DNA of 64,000 nucleotides, taken from contig NC_023758.2 in NCBI RefSeq assembly GCF_000499845.2, positions 18,579,984-18,643,983 of the forward strand, read 5' to 3'. Within the stretch, counting starts at the first letter, position 1. The number at the start of each line of letters is the position of its first letter. The notes beneath the pieces were generated by a model. The model had not been told where the DNA came from. It searched no databases and worked only from the letters and a program-made list of their open reading frames with translations. Shown one piece after another: positions 1 to 10,100 of the stretch. The translations under genes and the position numbers were made by a program. Source of the stretch: Phaseolus vulgaris. Taxonomy: Eukaryota > Streptophyta > Magnoliopsida > Fabales > Fabaceae.

Positions 1-372
1 CCAGTAGAGATCCAGGAGAGCTCGCCGAGATTCCAGAACTTCGTAGAGGAAGACTCGAACGAGGAAAGAAGGTTGAACCTAGATCTACTGGATGAGGTCA
101 GGGAAGAGGCGAGATTGAAAGCTGAGGCGGTGAAGAGAAGGATTGAACAAAGATATAACTCGAAGGTGATGCCAAGATAGTTCAGAGAAGGCGACATGGT
201 GATGAGGAAAGCCCACCAGTACGAGATGGAGAATAAGTTGTCACCTAAGTGGACGGGACCGTTCAGAATAACCGAGGCGCTCGGGAACGGCGCCTACCGC
301 TTAGAGACATTGGAAGGAGGGGCGATTCCTCGCACATGGAATGCCACGCACCTCAAGTTATATTACAGTTAA
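1..372 (+). pseudogene. T1 integrase C-terminal fragment
   Basis: This is the end of the Tat polyprotein: the last part of integrase and its C-terminal domain. Integrase would join element cDNA to host DNA. The reading frame starts at base 1 and ends with TAA at 370-372, with an in-frame TAG at 178-180 that makes it a broken copy. Hallmarks are the FREGDMVMRKAH and KLSPKWTGPFR motifs, which recur in T2 and T3, and the ending YYS. The 5' part lies outside the window. Confidence 0.85.
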
Positions 373-430
373 GAGCTTTGTAAGTAAAGACAAACACGAA
401 GTTACATTACAATGTCTCTGTTAAAACAGT

Positions 431-491
431 TTGAAGGGGGCACTCTTTTTTCCATAAGGAGGGTTTTTAATGAGGCCACCCAATAAAGAAG
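431..491 (+). other. Conserved box after Tat integrase (T1)
   Basis: About 60 bp that recurs at the same place, 20-60 bp after the integrase stop, in T3 (49993-50050) and T2 (57841-57898). It contains GGGGGCACTCTTTTT, a G-rich run followed by T, then TTTTTAATGAGGCCACCCAA and, in T1 and T3, AATAAAG. Conservation in noncoding DNA suggests a 3'-end or other RNA signal. The function is inferred. Confidence 0.6.
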
Positions 492-621
492 AGTTTTCGA
501 AGCTCAAAGTTGTTTTAGATTGCATGCTTGTTGTTTTCAGAAAGTTTTGAAGAAAGACCTTGTCACTTATATGTGATTTAAGGCAAGTAAAGATATATTG
601 CATGCTTTCTAAAACATTTTT

Positions 622-756
622 AAGTCCTCATCGTCTTTCGGCGATCGAAGGCATCAGTTAAAGTTAAAGTCCTCATCGTCTTTTGGCGATCGGAGGCATC
701 AGTTAAAGTTTAAGTCCTCATCGTCTTTCGGCGATCAGAGGCACCAGTTAAAAGAC
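622..756 (+). repeat. 45-bp tandem repeat, three units (T1)
   Basis: Units start at 622, 667 and 712. Each holds CCTCATCG and CGATCGGAGG around a short loop, so it can fold as a hairpin. T3 has the same 45-bp family at 50176-50449. Confidence 0.85.
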
Positions 757-832
757 CTCAACGCCCTCACGCGTCCTGAGGCGAGATAAAGACCTCCTCG
801 CCGTCGAGCGAGTGCAGGCGAGGAAGAGTGAA

Positions 833-1020
833 AAGTCCTCAGTGTTTCTGGGGGCGAGAAGATGTAACCCCTGGGGCAATGTAGAGGCACCAGTGAAAAG
901 TCCTCAGTGCTTCTGGGGGCGAGAAGATGTAACCCCTGGGGCAATGTAGAGGCACCAGCGAAAGTCCTCAGTGTTTCTGGGGGAGAGGAGATGTAACCCC
1001 TGGGGCAATGTAGAGGCACG
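833..1020 (+). repeat. 64-65-bp tandem repeat, three units (T1)
   Basis: Units start at 833, 898 and 962. Each runs from GTCCTCAGTG through a G-rich stretch and CCCCTGGGGC to AGAGGCAC. The unit differs from the 45-bp set before it but keeps the same CCTC...GAGG bracket. Confidence 0.85.
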
Positions 1021-1024
1021 AGTT

Positions 1025-1212
1025 AAAGACCTTTTCGCCTATGAGCGAGTTCAGGCGAGTTAAAAGACCTTCTCGCCTATGAGCGAGTTTAGGCGAGTTA
1101 AAAGACCTTCTCACCTATGAGCGAGTTCAGGCGAGTTTAAAGACCTTCTCGCCTATGAGCGAGTTCAGGCGAGTTAAAGACCTTCTCGCCTATGAGCGAG
1201 TTCAGGCAAGAT
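1025..1212 (+). repeat. 38-bp tandem repeat, five units (T1)
   Basis: Units start at 1025, 1063, 1101, 1139 and 1176. Each contains CTCGCC and GGCGAG about 14 bp apart, a perfect six-base inverted pair. A decayed sixth unit follows to about 1250. Confidence 0.85.
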
Positions 1213-1844
1213 AAAATCCTTCTCGTCTCGAACGAGATCAGGTATGGTGTAAAGGGTGGAAGAAGTTTGGGGGGTGGCTAAGGTAGGTTCGAAGAGAACA
1301 CCTAGTCACCCGGTCTTTGTTCTGAAGTTCAGGAAGGTAGAGAAGGATCCGAAAGGCGCCTCTACCCCCAGATGAAGGAACAATGGCCAAGTTGTGAAGG
1401 CAGAAAGAAGCTGATATCGCCAATAGTCTTTGGCGACCAGGAAAAGTTCATGCAGTGGCAAGAAAGTTAAAGACCCGTTTTGATGAAGCAGGTCGGGTTA
1501 GCGGTGTCTTAAGCCATTAGTTGAGTTAAAGTTCGTTGTTTGAAGAGTGATTTTACGCTAAGGTTCATTGCTTTGAGATTACAAGTTGTTAGTGTGATTG
1601 TTATTCGAAATCGAAGTGGTTCGAAGCAGTTAAGTACACGATTGCGCTTACGAAATTACTAAGTTATTTCTTTGAAGTAAATTGTGCAAGGAAAGTTAAA
1701 GCAGACAAAGAAGTTACAAGAAGAAATACAAAGATCTTGTCGTTAAGTAAATATCAGTTCAGGGCACATGTACAGAAAAAGAAAAAAGTTCATTACAATT
1801 ATATGCAAAGGGAAAGCATAAAGGTAGTGGATGGAGGGAATCGA
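1213..1844. other. T1 noncoding stretch, no gene seen
   Basis: This stretch lies between the repeat arrays and the 3' end of the antisense gene. I see scattered degenerate repeat-like pieces but no coding frame with family support. Confidence 0.5.
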
Positions 1845-4476
1845 TCAGTCTTCAGCGGGAACCACCTTCCCATCCACCACCTCGTTGTTGAGGGACACCA
1901 TGCTGAGATCTAGATCGGGGAACAAGCAGGCGAATTGTTCCCGTGCGGCCTCGAATCCAGCAGCCAGAATTTTGGCAGAACTCAGATTAAGCTCTTCGAT
2001 CTGTTTCTTAAGTTCTTCAGTTTGTTTCTTCAGCCCCTCGTTCTGCTGCTCAAGCTCTTCAGCTTGCTTCTTGAGTTCTGCAATGGTTTCCTGAGCTTGA
2101 AGAAGGTCTTCAACAACCTTCTTGGATTCTGCCTGCACCTGGCCCAGTTCAGCAGTGATCTTCCCCTTTTCTTTGTTGGCTTCAGCAAGCTTGGCCATGA
2201 TGTCGTCCCTTTCCTTTTCCACCGTCCCAAGGAAGGCCTCCCGATCAGCTGACCTCTTTCGAGCTTTTTTACCTTGGCGGCATCAGCTTTGATCAAGGCC
2301 TCCAGGTCAGCCACTCTGACGCGATAAGGCACCAGTTTGCTCTCTAGCTCAATCTTCTATTGAGCCAAGAGCTGTACCTTATGGCGGAGATCAGTGGCCT
2401 CCTTGCGCGCCACCCGGAGCTCGGTGCTCATTGCATCTTCTACTCGGGAGTGTTCAATCTCGGCGAGTGTCAGATTGCAGGATAACTTCTCCACCTCAAT
2501 CCTTATAGTGCTGTTCTCAGTTCGAAGGGCGTAGAGGTCATCCTGGAGCTTCCTGGTGGAACTCTCCACAGCTCTAGAGATAATGGCGGGGAAATCCTCC
2601 GCCATCATCTTCAGTTTGGCCGAGAAAGGCTCCCACATCCTCGTGACCTCAAGAGAGAGGTTTGTTGTTGGAGGCACCGGGTGGGTTTGCTGTTGGTTTT
2701 CGCCGCCACCTTCTTGAGTTGGTTGCTCAGCAGGTGCTTCTTGGCGTTGTGGCGACGTCGGGGATTCAGTAATCAGAATTGGTGAGTGGTGAGCACCTTC
2801 ATCCCCGATTAGTGCAGCGTTTGCGGTGGAGGCGTTTGATGGAGGACCCCCTCCAGCTGTTACATACGGTGTGGTGGCGCTCGGGGGGTTCTCCAAAAAG
2901 TTGGCTTCGGCGGCCTCAGCTTCGGGAGGCGCAGATGCCAAAGGGATTGCTTGGACTGGTGAGGCAGGAGCTGGTGGGGGTGGCAAAGTTGGAGGCGGAG
3001 CAGGTGTAGATGGTGGTGTTGATGTTGGAAGAGGGGGTGGAGCAGATGGTGAAGAAGGTGCCACCCTCTTCCTCTTCGTGACGAGGCCATCTTCAGTTGC
3101 CTCGTCGTCTTCCTCTTCCTCCTCATGGACAACTTGGGGGGCTTTCCTCTTGGGTTTCCTGAGGACAAGCTTTTTGTGTTGGTTGGCGGGTTGGACATCG
3201 GGAGGAGTTGGGCCTTTGGGTGGCGATCGGCCCTGTGCGGCGGCGATCTCCACCACCGAGTTTGGCACGGTTTGGGAACCCGATGCCAACCCATGGGATC
3301 GGGCGAGCGCCCTCAGCTCAGCAAGTTTGCCCTGGCCCAACATACGATCTGAATAAAGCAAAAATGCATGGGTTAGCTCAAAGAGAAAATAAATGCATAA
3401 GGCAGTATGCAGCAAAGCAGATAAATGGTGCAGAAAATAAAACCAAAGTCTTGCGCACAACGCACAAGACGCCCAAAAACAGTTAACAGAGATAATGTCG
3501 AGGAAATAACTTAAACGTTGAGGTAAGTTCTAACCTATGCGAGTTTCGAGTTGGTCCTCGAAGAACTCGAAGCAGATGAGTGTGGTGGTGAGGAAGGTGA
3601 TGTTGGCGTCTGCCACACTCTTCCAGAAGAAGCATAGGTCCCTGTCCAAGGCACCCATGCTATCAAGGCTTCTTGGCCTCCTGAAGCTGCTTTTGGACTC
3701 TTTGTTCCCCTTGTTTACCCAATACAAGGGGAAACCGTCGAGCAGAGAAGCGTCCTTGTCATTTGGGCGCACCTGGACGAATTTGCCCTTCCAGTCTTTG
3801 TAGGATTGCTGGAAGATAGAGAGGATCGACCTCCCAGCAATCCCGTTCAAGCTTACCCACAGGCGCTCTCCTGGGTGCTTGGCTTCAAAAAGAAATAAGA
3901 AAACGTCCACTGACGCTGGCAGCCCCAAGTGGTCGCACATTATTTGGAAAGCCCGTACGAACGCCCAGCTGTTGGGATGGAGCTGGGCGGCGGCGATGTC
4001 GAGCTCGGTAAGAAGCTCCCTTTCAAAGCGAGTGAAGGGAAACCTAAGTTTCACCTTTTTGAACAAGGTCGTGTAGATAAGGCAGAACAACCCGCCGGTG
4101 TTCCCCTTATCATCAACGCACACCGGCATGTCGGGAGGGCAAGGTAGCACCGTCATCTTTTCGTCGTGCTCCTTATGGAATGATTGGTGAGGCTCGTCCC
4201 CTTTCTTCAATCGCAGAACTGCCCAGCAGAGTTTACAGAAGATGTTTCCCTCAACAAAGTCGAGGTGGCCCATGGGTACAGTTTTTTGAAGTCGGGGGAG
4301 GGAACAGAGGCTCCTCCGACGACAGGGTGAGTGGCTTGTGCCAAGTTGGGGCGGGAGGGTGCAGGCCTCTCAGCCTGAGAAGACGAAGCACCACGTGCTC
4401 GCGGTGGGTCGTGTGCTTGTGAGGAGGGGTTTCGTGATGAAGGAGGAGGATTTGAAGTGATCTTTGAGCGAGTCAT
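1845..4476 (-). pseudogene. T1 antisense gene: Transposase_28-like domain plus coiled coil
   Basis: This extra gene runs opposite to pol, as is known for several Tat-lineage elements. Reading on the minus strand, it starts at ATG 4476 (MTRSK) and has a Ser/Pro-rich head. A domain like Pfam Transposase_28 (putative gypsy type transposon) follows, with the motifs LRFPFTRFERELL, QLHPNSWAFVRAF and DGFPLYWVNKG. A GT-AG intron follows (exon 1 ends at 3535, exon 2 starts at 3348). Exon 2 encodes a Pro-rich acidic linker and a long coiled coil ending in VDGKVVPAED. It is broken by a shift near 4260, a CAG-to-TAG stop near 2357 and a shift near 2240. The molecular role of these proteins is not known to me. 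Confidence 0.75.
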
Positions 4477-5071
4477 TGCGGAAGCTGCAGAGGAAAAAGA
4501 AAAGGAAAAACGATCAGGGTTCGCAGAGGCTGACTCGATCATGAAAGAAGGGTGAAAAACGAACGAACGTAGGTTCGTTGTGACGTTGACAGAGCCCTAA
4601 GTTACGAGAAGGGAGAAATGGAAAAAACAACCCACAACGTATGCACCAGACAGTTAAAGGATGATGCGAATCGGTTAAAATGCAGGAAAAACCAGCAGGA
4701 GAAGGAAAGGAAGTACCTTTTTATGATCGGAAGAGTAATGAAGGATGTTGGTGATTCAGGAGGTTGAAGAATGTTGAGAGCTTTTTGCAGAAGAGAGTTG
4801 GAGCGTCTGAGAATACGAAGAAAGTGATGAAACAGTGAAGCGAAATGAGTTTAAGGGTTTTTCGAAATGGGTTTGGGAAGCGCAAACGTTAACTGAAGGT
4901 AACCGTTGATGAAGCCACGTGTCGAACGATGGGAGGAGGGTTTGGTGGAGCGTCAGAGAAGCAGAAAGTACAACCGCTTGGAATTCTGCGTCAATGCCAC
5001 GTAGATCGATATTGACGTGACTCCTTTAGTCTTTTCGCTGGATAAGTCTTCGCTTAAGACTGGGGGGCTTG
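4477..5071. other. T1 region before the 3' LTR, with polypurine tract
   Basis: This holds the likely upstream and leader region of the antisense gene. At 5058-5071 is the purine-rich GACTGGGGGGCTTG that precedes the LTR and should prime plus-strand DNA synthesis. The same tract occurs at 56119-56131 (T3) and 63551-63564 (T2). Confidence 0.7.
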
Positions 5072-5893
5072 TGTACCGCCCTGGTAGTCGGAAGTGATGA
5101 CGTGGCACCAAGCTACAGTACAAGCGTGTTGACGAGTCGCCAGGTTGGCAGAAGGGAAGGAGGTCGGGGGGCTCGTGAAGTCGCCAGTTATTATGTTGGC
5201 GTGCTCCGATCTCCAGCACACCAGAACCGGCGGTCACCGGGTTAAAGATGAAGTCGCCAGATGTAAACTCAGGCGACCAAGTGATTAGAGATCGCCGGAA
5301 CAAGCACATCGCCGAAGAGAGAGGTGGTGCAAATTATGAAGGCGGCCGGCGAGACCACAGGGAGGGTATACGAAGGCACCCTAACTCGCCAATCCCAGTA
5401 GAGATCGCGCTCCAAGTTAGCTATGCACTGGGCAGTACCATGCATAAGTAACTTAGCCAAAAGAGAGTCAGAAGCAGCGCCCAAGTCAAGGAGGCTCCAG
5501 ATGATGGCACGTGTACAGCTGGATGCGAGCCACGTGTCCAGGTCTGTAACTGCCAGGAGAGAGAAAGTGACCAGGTATTTAAGGGTTTCTAAACGAACTT
5601 TCAAGGTACGCACGTTCAGATTGTATTCTTTACGCTTGCGAGTTCTTGAGCATACTGTGAGAGAGAACATTGCACGGTTCCTTGAGAGTTCTAGAGTTTT
5701 GCTCTTGAAGTATTTGGTGGTTCAGTCACTGACTTGGGCGTTGGAGTGCGATCGGCCGCAGCGACGCCGCTCTGTTCTTTTGCAGGTTCTTGAGGTGGAT
5801 CGTGACGAAGGACGGAGGTTGAAGCGGTGTACATGTCGATCCAAGTTTGACGAGGCAAGTTCCAACGTTCTGGTCAACAGGCAGGATCAGACA
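5072..5893 (+). repeat. T1 3' LTR
   Basis: It begins TGTACCGCCCTGG directly after the purine tract. It ends at about 5893, where CRM-like coding sequence resumes; the last bases resemble the ...CAACCGGCAAGAACA end of the T2 and T3 LTRs. The exact end could be 4 bp earlier. A TATTTAAGG box near 5575 could be its TATA signal. It is closest to the T4 solo LTR in the middle part. Confidence 0.75.
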
Positions 5894-8800
5894 AGTTTCA
5901 CAACCTTTTGATGAAAGTCAAAGGGAAAATATTTTCCATACAAGATGTCTTATTCAAAACAACATTTGTTCCTTGATAGTGGATGGGGGTAGTTGTGCAA
6001 ATGTGGCTAGTACAAGAGTAGTAGATAAGCTTGGATTGCCTACTATCTCTCATACAAAGCCCTACAAATTACAATGGCTTAGTGAAGTAGGAGAAATAAT
6101 TGTTAATAAACAAGTCCTCATCCATTTCTCCATTGGAAAATACATAGATGAGGTATTATGTGATGTTGTGCCCATGGAAGCCACTCATGTTCTTTTGGGA
6201 AGGCCTTGGCAATTTGATAGAAAAGTTTTACATGATGGCTTTACCAACAAACTATCTTTTGAATTCCATGGTCACAAGGTTACTTTAAAATCTCTCTCTC
6301 CAAGAGAAGTCCATGAGGACCAAGTTATTATGAAGAAAAAGAGGGAGAGTGAAAAAGATAAAAAAGATAAAAAAGATAAGAGTTCTAAGCCTACACTCCT
6401 TGTGTCTAGGCGTGACATTGAAAGGGAAATAGTGGCTCATCATCCTCTTTTCTTAGCCATCCCTAGAACTCTTAGAGTTGAATCACTTGTTGATAGTCCT
6501 CATTGCTTGGAAAATTTGGTAGAAGAGTTCCAAGATGTGTTTCAAGAACCTCCAAATGGACTTCCACCTTTGAGAGGGATTGAACACCAAATTGATTTGA
6601 TACCGGGCTCTTCTTTACCAAACCGTCCAGCATATAGGACCAATCCAAGTGAAACCAAGGAAATTCGCCAACAAGTTGCGGCTTTGATTGAGAAAGGGTG
6701 GGTGCAAGATAGCATGAGTCCTTGTGCTATGCCTATCATCTTAGTGCCAAAAAAGGATGGCACATGGTGAATGTGTTCGGATTGTAGGGCCATAAATAAC
6801 ATAACCATTAAGTATAGGCATCCCATACCTAGACTAGATGATTTGTTGGATGAATTACATGGTTCTAAAATCTTTTCAAAGATTGATCTTAAAAGCGGCT
6901 ACAATCAAATCCGTATCAAACCGGGTGATGAATGGAAAACGACTTTTAAGACCAACTTTGGTTTATATGAGTGGTTAGTTATGCCTTTTGGTTTAACTAA
7001 TGCACCAAGTACCTTCATGCGCCTCATGCATCATGTTCTTAGACCTTTCATTGGTAAGTTTGTTGTGGTTTACTTTGATGACATTCTCATTTATAGCTTA
7101 TCTTTGAATGAGCATAGGTTGCATGTTAGGCAAGTTTTAGAAACCCTTAGGAAGGAACATTTGTATGCTAACCTTGCTAAATGTATGTTTGCTCTTGATC
7201 ATATAGAATTCCTAGGGTTTGTGGTGAGTTGTAAAGGGGTCCATGTGGACAAAACAAAGGTGGTGGCCATTCAAAATTGGCCTACACCGAAATCTTTGAA
7301 TGAGGTCCGAAGTTTTCATGGACTTGCTTCTTTCTATAGAAGATTTGTCCCAAACTTTGGTACCATTGCCGCACCACTCAATGACATAGTGAAAAAGGAT
7401 GTGGTCTTTCATTGGGGAGAAGCACAACAAATTGCTTTTGACACTTTGAAAGAAAAATTGACTAATGCTCCCATCTTGGCCCTTCCTAATTTCACTAAGA
7501 CATTTGAGATTGAGTGTGATGCTTCAAGCATAGGTATTGGGGCTGTTCTCCTCCAAGAGGGCCACCCCATAGCCTATTTTAGTGAGAAATTGAAGGGAAG
7601 TCATCTCAACTATTTCACCTATGATAAGGAATTTTATGCACTTGTTAGGGCTTTGTTTACTTGGCAACACTATCTTTTTCCCAAAGAGTTTGTGATACAT
7701 AGTGATCATGAATCTCTTAAATATTTGAAAAGCCAAAACAAACTTAACAAGAGGCATGCTAAGTGGGTGGAATTCATTGAGCAATTTCCTTATGTGATCA
7801 AACACAAGCAAGGCAAAATAAATATTGTGGCGGATGCTCTTTCTAGAAGATACACCTTGCTAAATCTTTTAACCTCTCAATATCTTGGTTTTGATCACAT
7901 TAAGGAACTTTATCATGATGACCTTGATTTTTCTCTCCTCTATCAAGAGTGTCTTAAGGGAGGACACAAAGACTTTTTTATTCAAGATGGCTTTCTTTTT
8001 AAAGGAAAACGTCTTTGTGTTCCCCAATGCTCTATTAGATTATCTCTTGTTAGAGAAGCTCATGAGGGGGGTTTAATGGGACATTTTGGGGTTGCTAAAA
8101 CTTTGGATGTGTTTCATGAACATTTCTTTTGGCCTCATATGCATAAACATGTTCATAGTTTGTGTGATAAATGCATAGCTTGCCGCAAAGCTAAGTCTAA
8201 AATGCATCCCCATGGTCTTTATACTCCTCTTTCTATCCCTTCAATGCCTTGGGTAGATATATCTATGGATTTCATCTTTGGCTTACCCAAGACATCAAAG
8301 GGAAAGGACTCCATTTTTGTGGTAGTGGATCGTTTTTCAAAGATGGCTCACTTTATTCCTTGCCACAAAGTGGATGATGCATGCCACATTGCAAACCTCT
8401 TCTTCCAAGAAGTGGTTCGCTTGCATGGGATTCCTAGGTCTATAGTGTCTGATAGAGATCCTAAGTTCTTGAGTCACTTTTGGAAGACCTTGTGGGGCAA
8501 GTTTGGAACTAAGCTTTTATTTTCTACCACTTGCCACCCACAAACTGATGGTCAAACCGAGGTGGTGAATAGAACTTTGGGAAAACTATTGAGATGCTTT
8601 ATTTCGGGGAATCCTAGAGTGTGGGAGAATTTACTACCCCATGTTGAGTTTGCATATAACCGAGTAGTAAATTCTACCACCTCCCATTCTCCTTTAGAGG
8701 TGGTCTATGGGTTTAATCCCCTAACACCTCTTGATCTTCTTCCTATTCCCCTTCTTGGAGATGTCTTGTGCAAAGATGGGGATGAAAAGGCTTCTTTTGT

Positions 8801-9326
8801 GCAAACTTTGCATAAAGACATCAAGAAGAGAATTGAGAAGAAGGTTGGCAAGTATGCTGAACTTGCCAATAAAAGGAGAAAAGCATTGTTGTTTGATGAG
8901 GGCGATTGGGTTTGGCTAAACTTGAGGAAGGATCGTTTTCCTACTCAAAGGAAGTCCAAACTAATGCCTCGAGGGGATGGACCTTTCCAAGTCCTCAAGA
9001 GGATTAATGACAATGCTTATGATTTAGATATGCCTGATACATTCTTAGGTAGTCATACTTTCAATGTCAGCGATCTAACTCCTTTTTCTGTAGGTCTCCA
9101 GAATTCGTGGTCGAATTCTCTCCAACTCGGGGAGTATGATGGAGATCAAGCCCAAGAGGACATGGAGGCCAATCAACAAGATCAAGAGGAGGTGGAGGCA
9201 CAAATAGAAGACGCCCATGGAGGTCAAAGTCCACCTCAAAGGATTACAAGAAGCATGTTCAAAGCTTTGGGAGCTAGAGGACATTTATTTTCTCTTTTTG
9301 TAATTTCTTTAGTTGAAGGTGCTTAG
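5894..9326 (+). pseudogene. A1 pol: protease-RT-RNase H-integrase
   Basis: The domains in order are: protease with LIVDGGS near 5975 (retroviral type is D-S/T-G); reverse transcriptase with YFDDIL near 7070-7085; RNase H beginning IECDAS near 7510; integrase zinc domain ([17 protein letters not shown]) near 8055-8190; and the integrase core with D near 8250, SDRDPKF near 8450 and the Glu of GQTEVV near 8560. The last about 60 codons (from 9137) lie inside the 3' LTR and end with a TRSM motif. The frame is broken only by TGA at 6768-6770, where related copies have Arg, a CGA-to-TGA type change. The frame upstream of 5894 is LTR of T1, not gag. It is one mutation from open but lacks gag here. 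Confidence 0.85.
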
Positions 9327-10100
9327 AGGGAAACATTAGAAACCTCTTTTGTTTTAGCATCTTTTAGGCTTTAGTTAGGAGCTTTAGGGGGGTGTATTAG
9401 TAGATAGGTGTAGGAGTAGAATAGGACGTTCCAAAGTGAAGGAAAGAGTCACACCTTCCTCATGCATGGAATAGGCGCCGGTTTTGAATAGTTTTAGGAG
9501 GGAATTTTGAATTCTCTTAGCTTTATTTTTTAGCACCTTAGGCTATAAATAGAGGTGCTCTCCTTGTAAAATTCAGATTGGAATTAATATAAGAAAACTC
9601 TACTCAAATTATGAGAGAACTTTGGAGAGCTTTGAGCCTTCTTCTCTAATCTTGTCTTGATGGATCAATGGAGTCCTCAAGTGGCGGCATCACTCTCATC
9701 TAGGAGCATTCCACACTTCTAGTGGCGAGATCATCCATCCTCCTTCCATCTTCATGAGCATTTCTTCTCTCCTTCCTTTCTCCTCTTTCTATTGTTTGTG
9801 CTAGCTTGTGTTCTTGAGTTTTGGTTAGATGTTCTTGCTGTTTTTATGAGTTTTTGGTTCGGCAGTTTTATAATTCTGTCCATTCATCTTGTTCCTTTGC
9901 TTTTCTTGCTCATTTGTTCGGTTCAATTTGACTATAATTGGTTCATCCAAATGAGTTTGGGATTTGGTACTAGTTTTTGGTGAGTTCTTGTCTTAGAACA
10001 ATGATCCAACTCTAAGAAAAGTGCCTCTATAATGTCCAACTCAAGGTGATTCCTAAGAAGGTCAAAAACCTTTCTCTACATGGCTAGTGGAATCACATCA
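9137..10100 (+). repeat. A1 3' LTR (CRM-like, 964 bp)
   Basis: It starts TGATGGAGATC after the purine stretch CGGGGAGTA and ends ATCACATCA at the edge of the satellite. The first 190 bp encode the C-terminus of pol. The homologous LTR of A2 (23103-24069) fixes both ends. Confidence 0.8.
9544..9551 (+). promoter_or_regulatory. TATA box in A1 LTR
   Basis: TATAAATA in the context GGCTATAAATAGAGG. It recurs at the same place in the A2 and B LTRs, so it is the likely element promoter. Confidence 0.65.

Larger units (their letters stand above)
1..5893 (+). mobile_element. T1: Tat-lineage Ty3/gypsy retrotransposon, 3' part
   Basis: This is the right-hand part of a Tat-lineage (Ogre/Retand-like) LTR retrotransposon that begins left of the window. 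In order it shows the integrase C-terminus, a conserved box, three sets of short tandem repeats, a spliced antisense gene, a purine tract and the 3' LTR. The sequence directly after the LTR is CRM-like pol coding DNA (A1) just upstream of its protease, so T1 inserted into A1. The rest of T1 and the 5' half of A1 should lie to the left. Lineage assignment rests on the antisense gene and on close similarity to T2 and T3. Confidence 0.85.
5894..10100 (+). mobile_element. A1: CRM-like chromovirus, 3' half
   Basis: This Ty3/gypsy element carries protease, reverse transcriptase, RNase H, integrase and the 3' LTR. The 5' half is missing from the window because T1 inserted just before the protease. 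The LTR start (TGATGG) and the overlap of pol with the LTR are CRM features. It ends at 10100 within satellite DNA, with AAAAC as the expected target duplication; the partner copy lies outside the window. Confidence 0.85.

Noticed and set aside
622..1212. Short direct repeats with palindromes resembling a CRISPR array
   Set aside because: Units are head-to-tail without unique spacers, lie inside a plant retrotransposon, and no cas genes are present.
2779..3486. Plus-strand open frames opposite the T1 antisense gene
   Set aside because: They mirror the Pro-rich and acidic stretch of the minus-strand gene and share no features with T3 or T2.
5894..9326. A1 as a copy truncated at its 5' end by illegitimate recombination
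   Set aside because: The T1 LTR ends exactly where A1 coding sequence resumes, which is better explained by insertion of T1 with the 5' half of A1 lying to the left.
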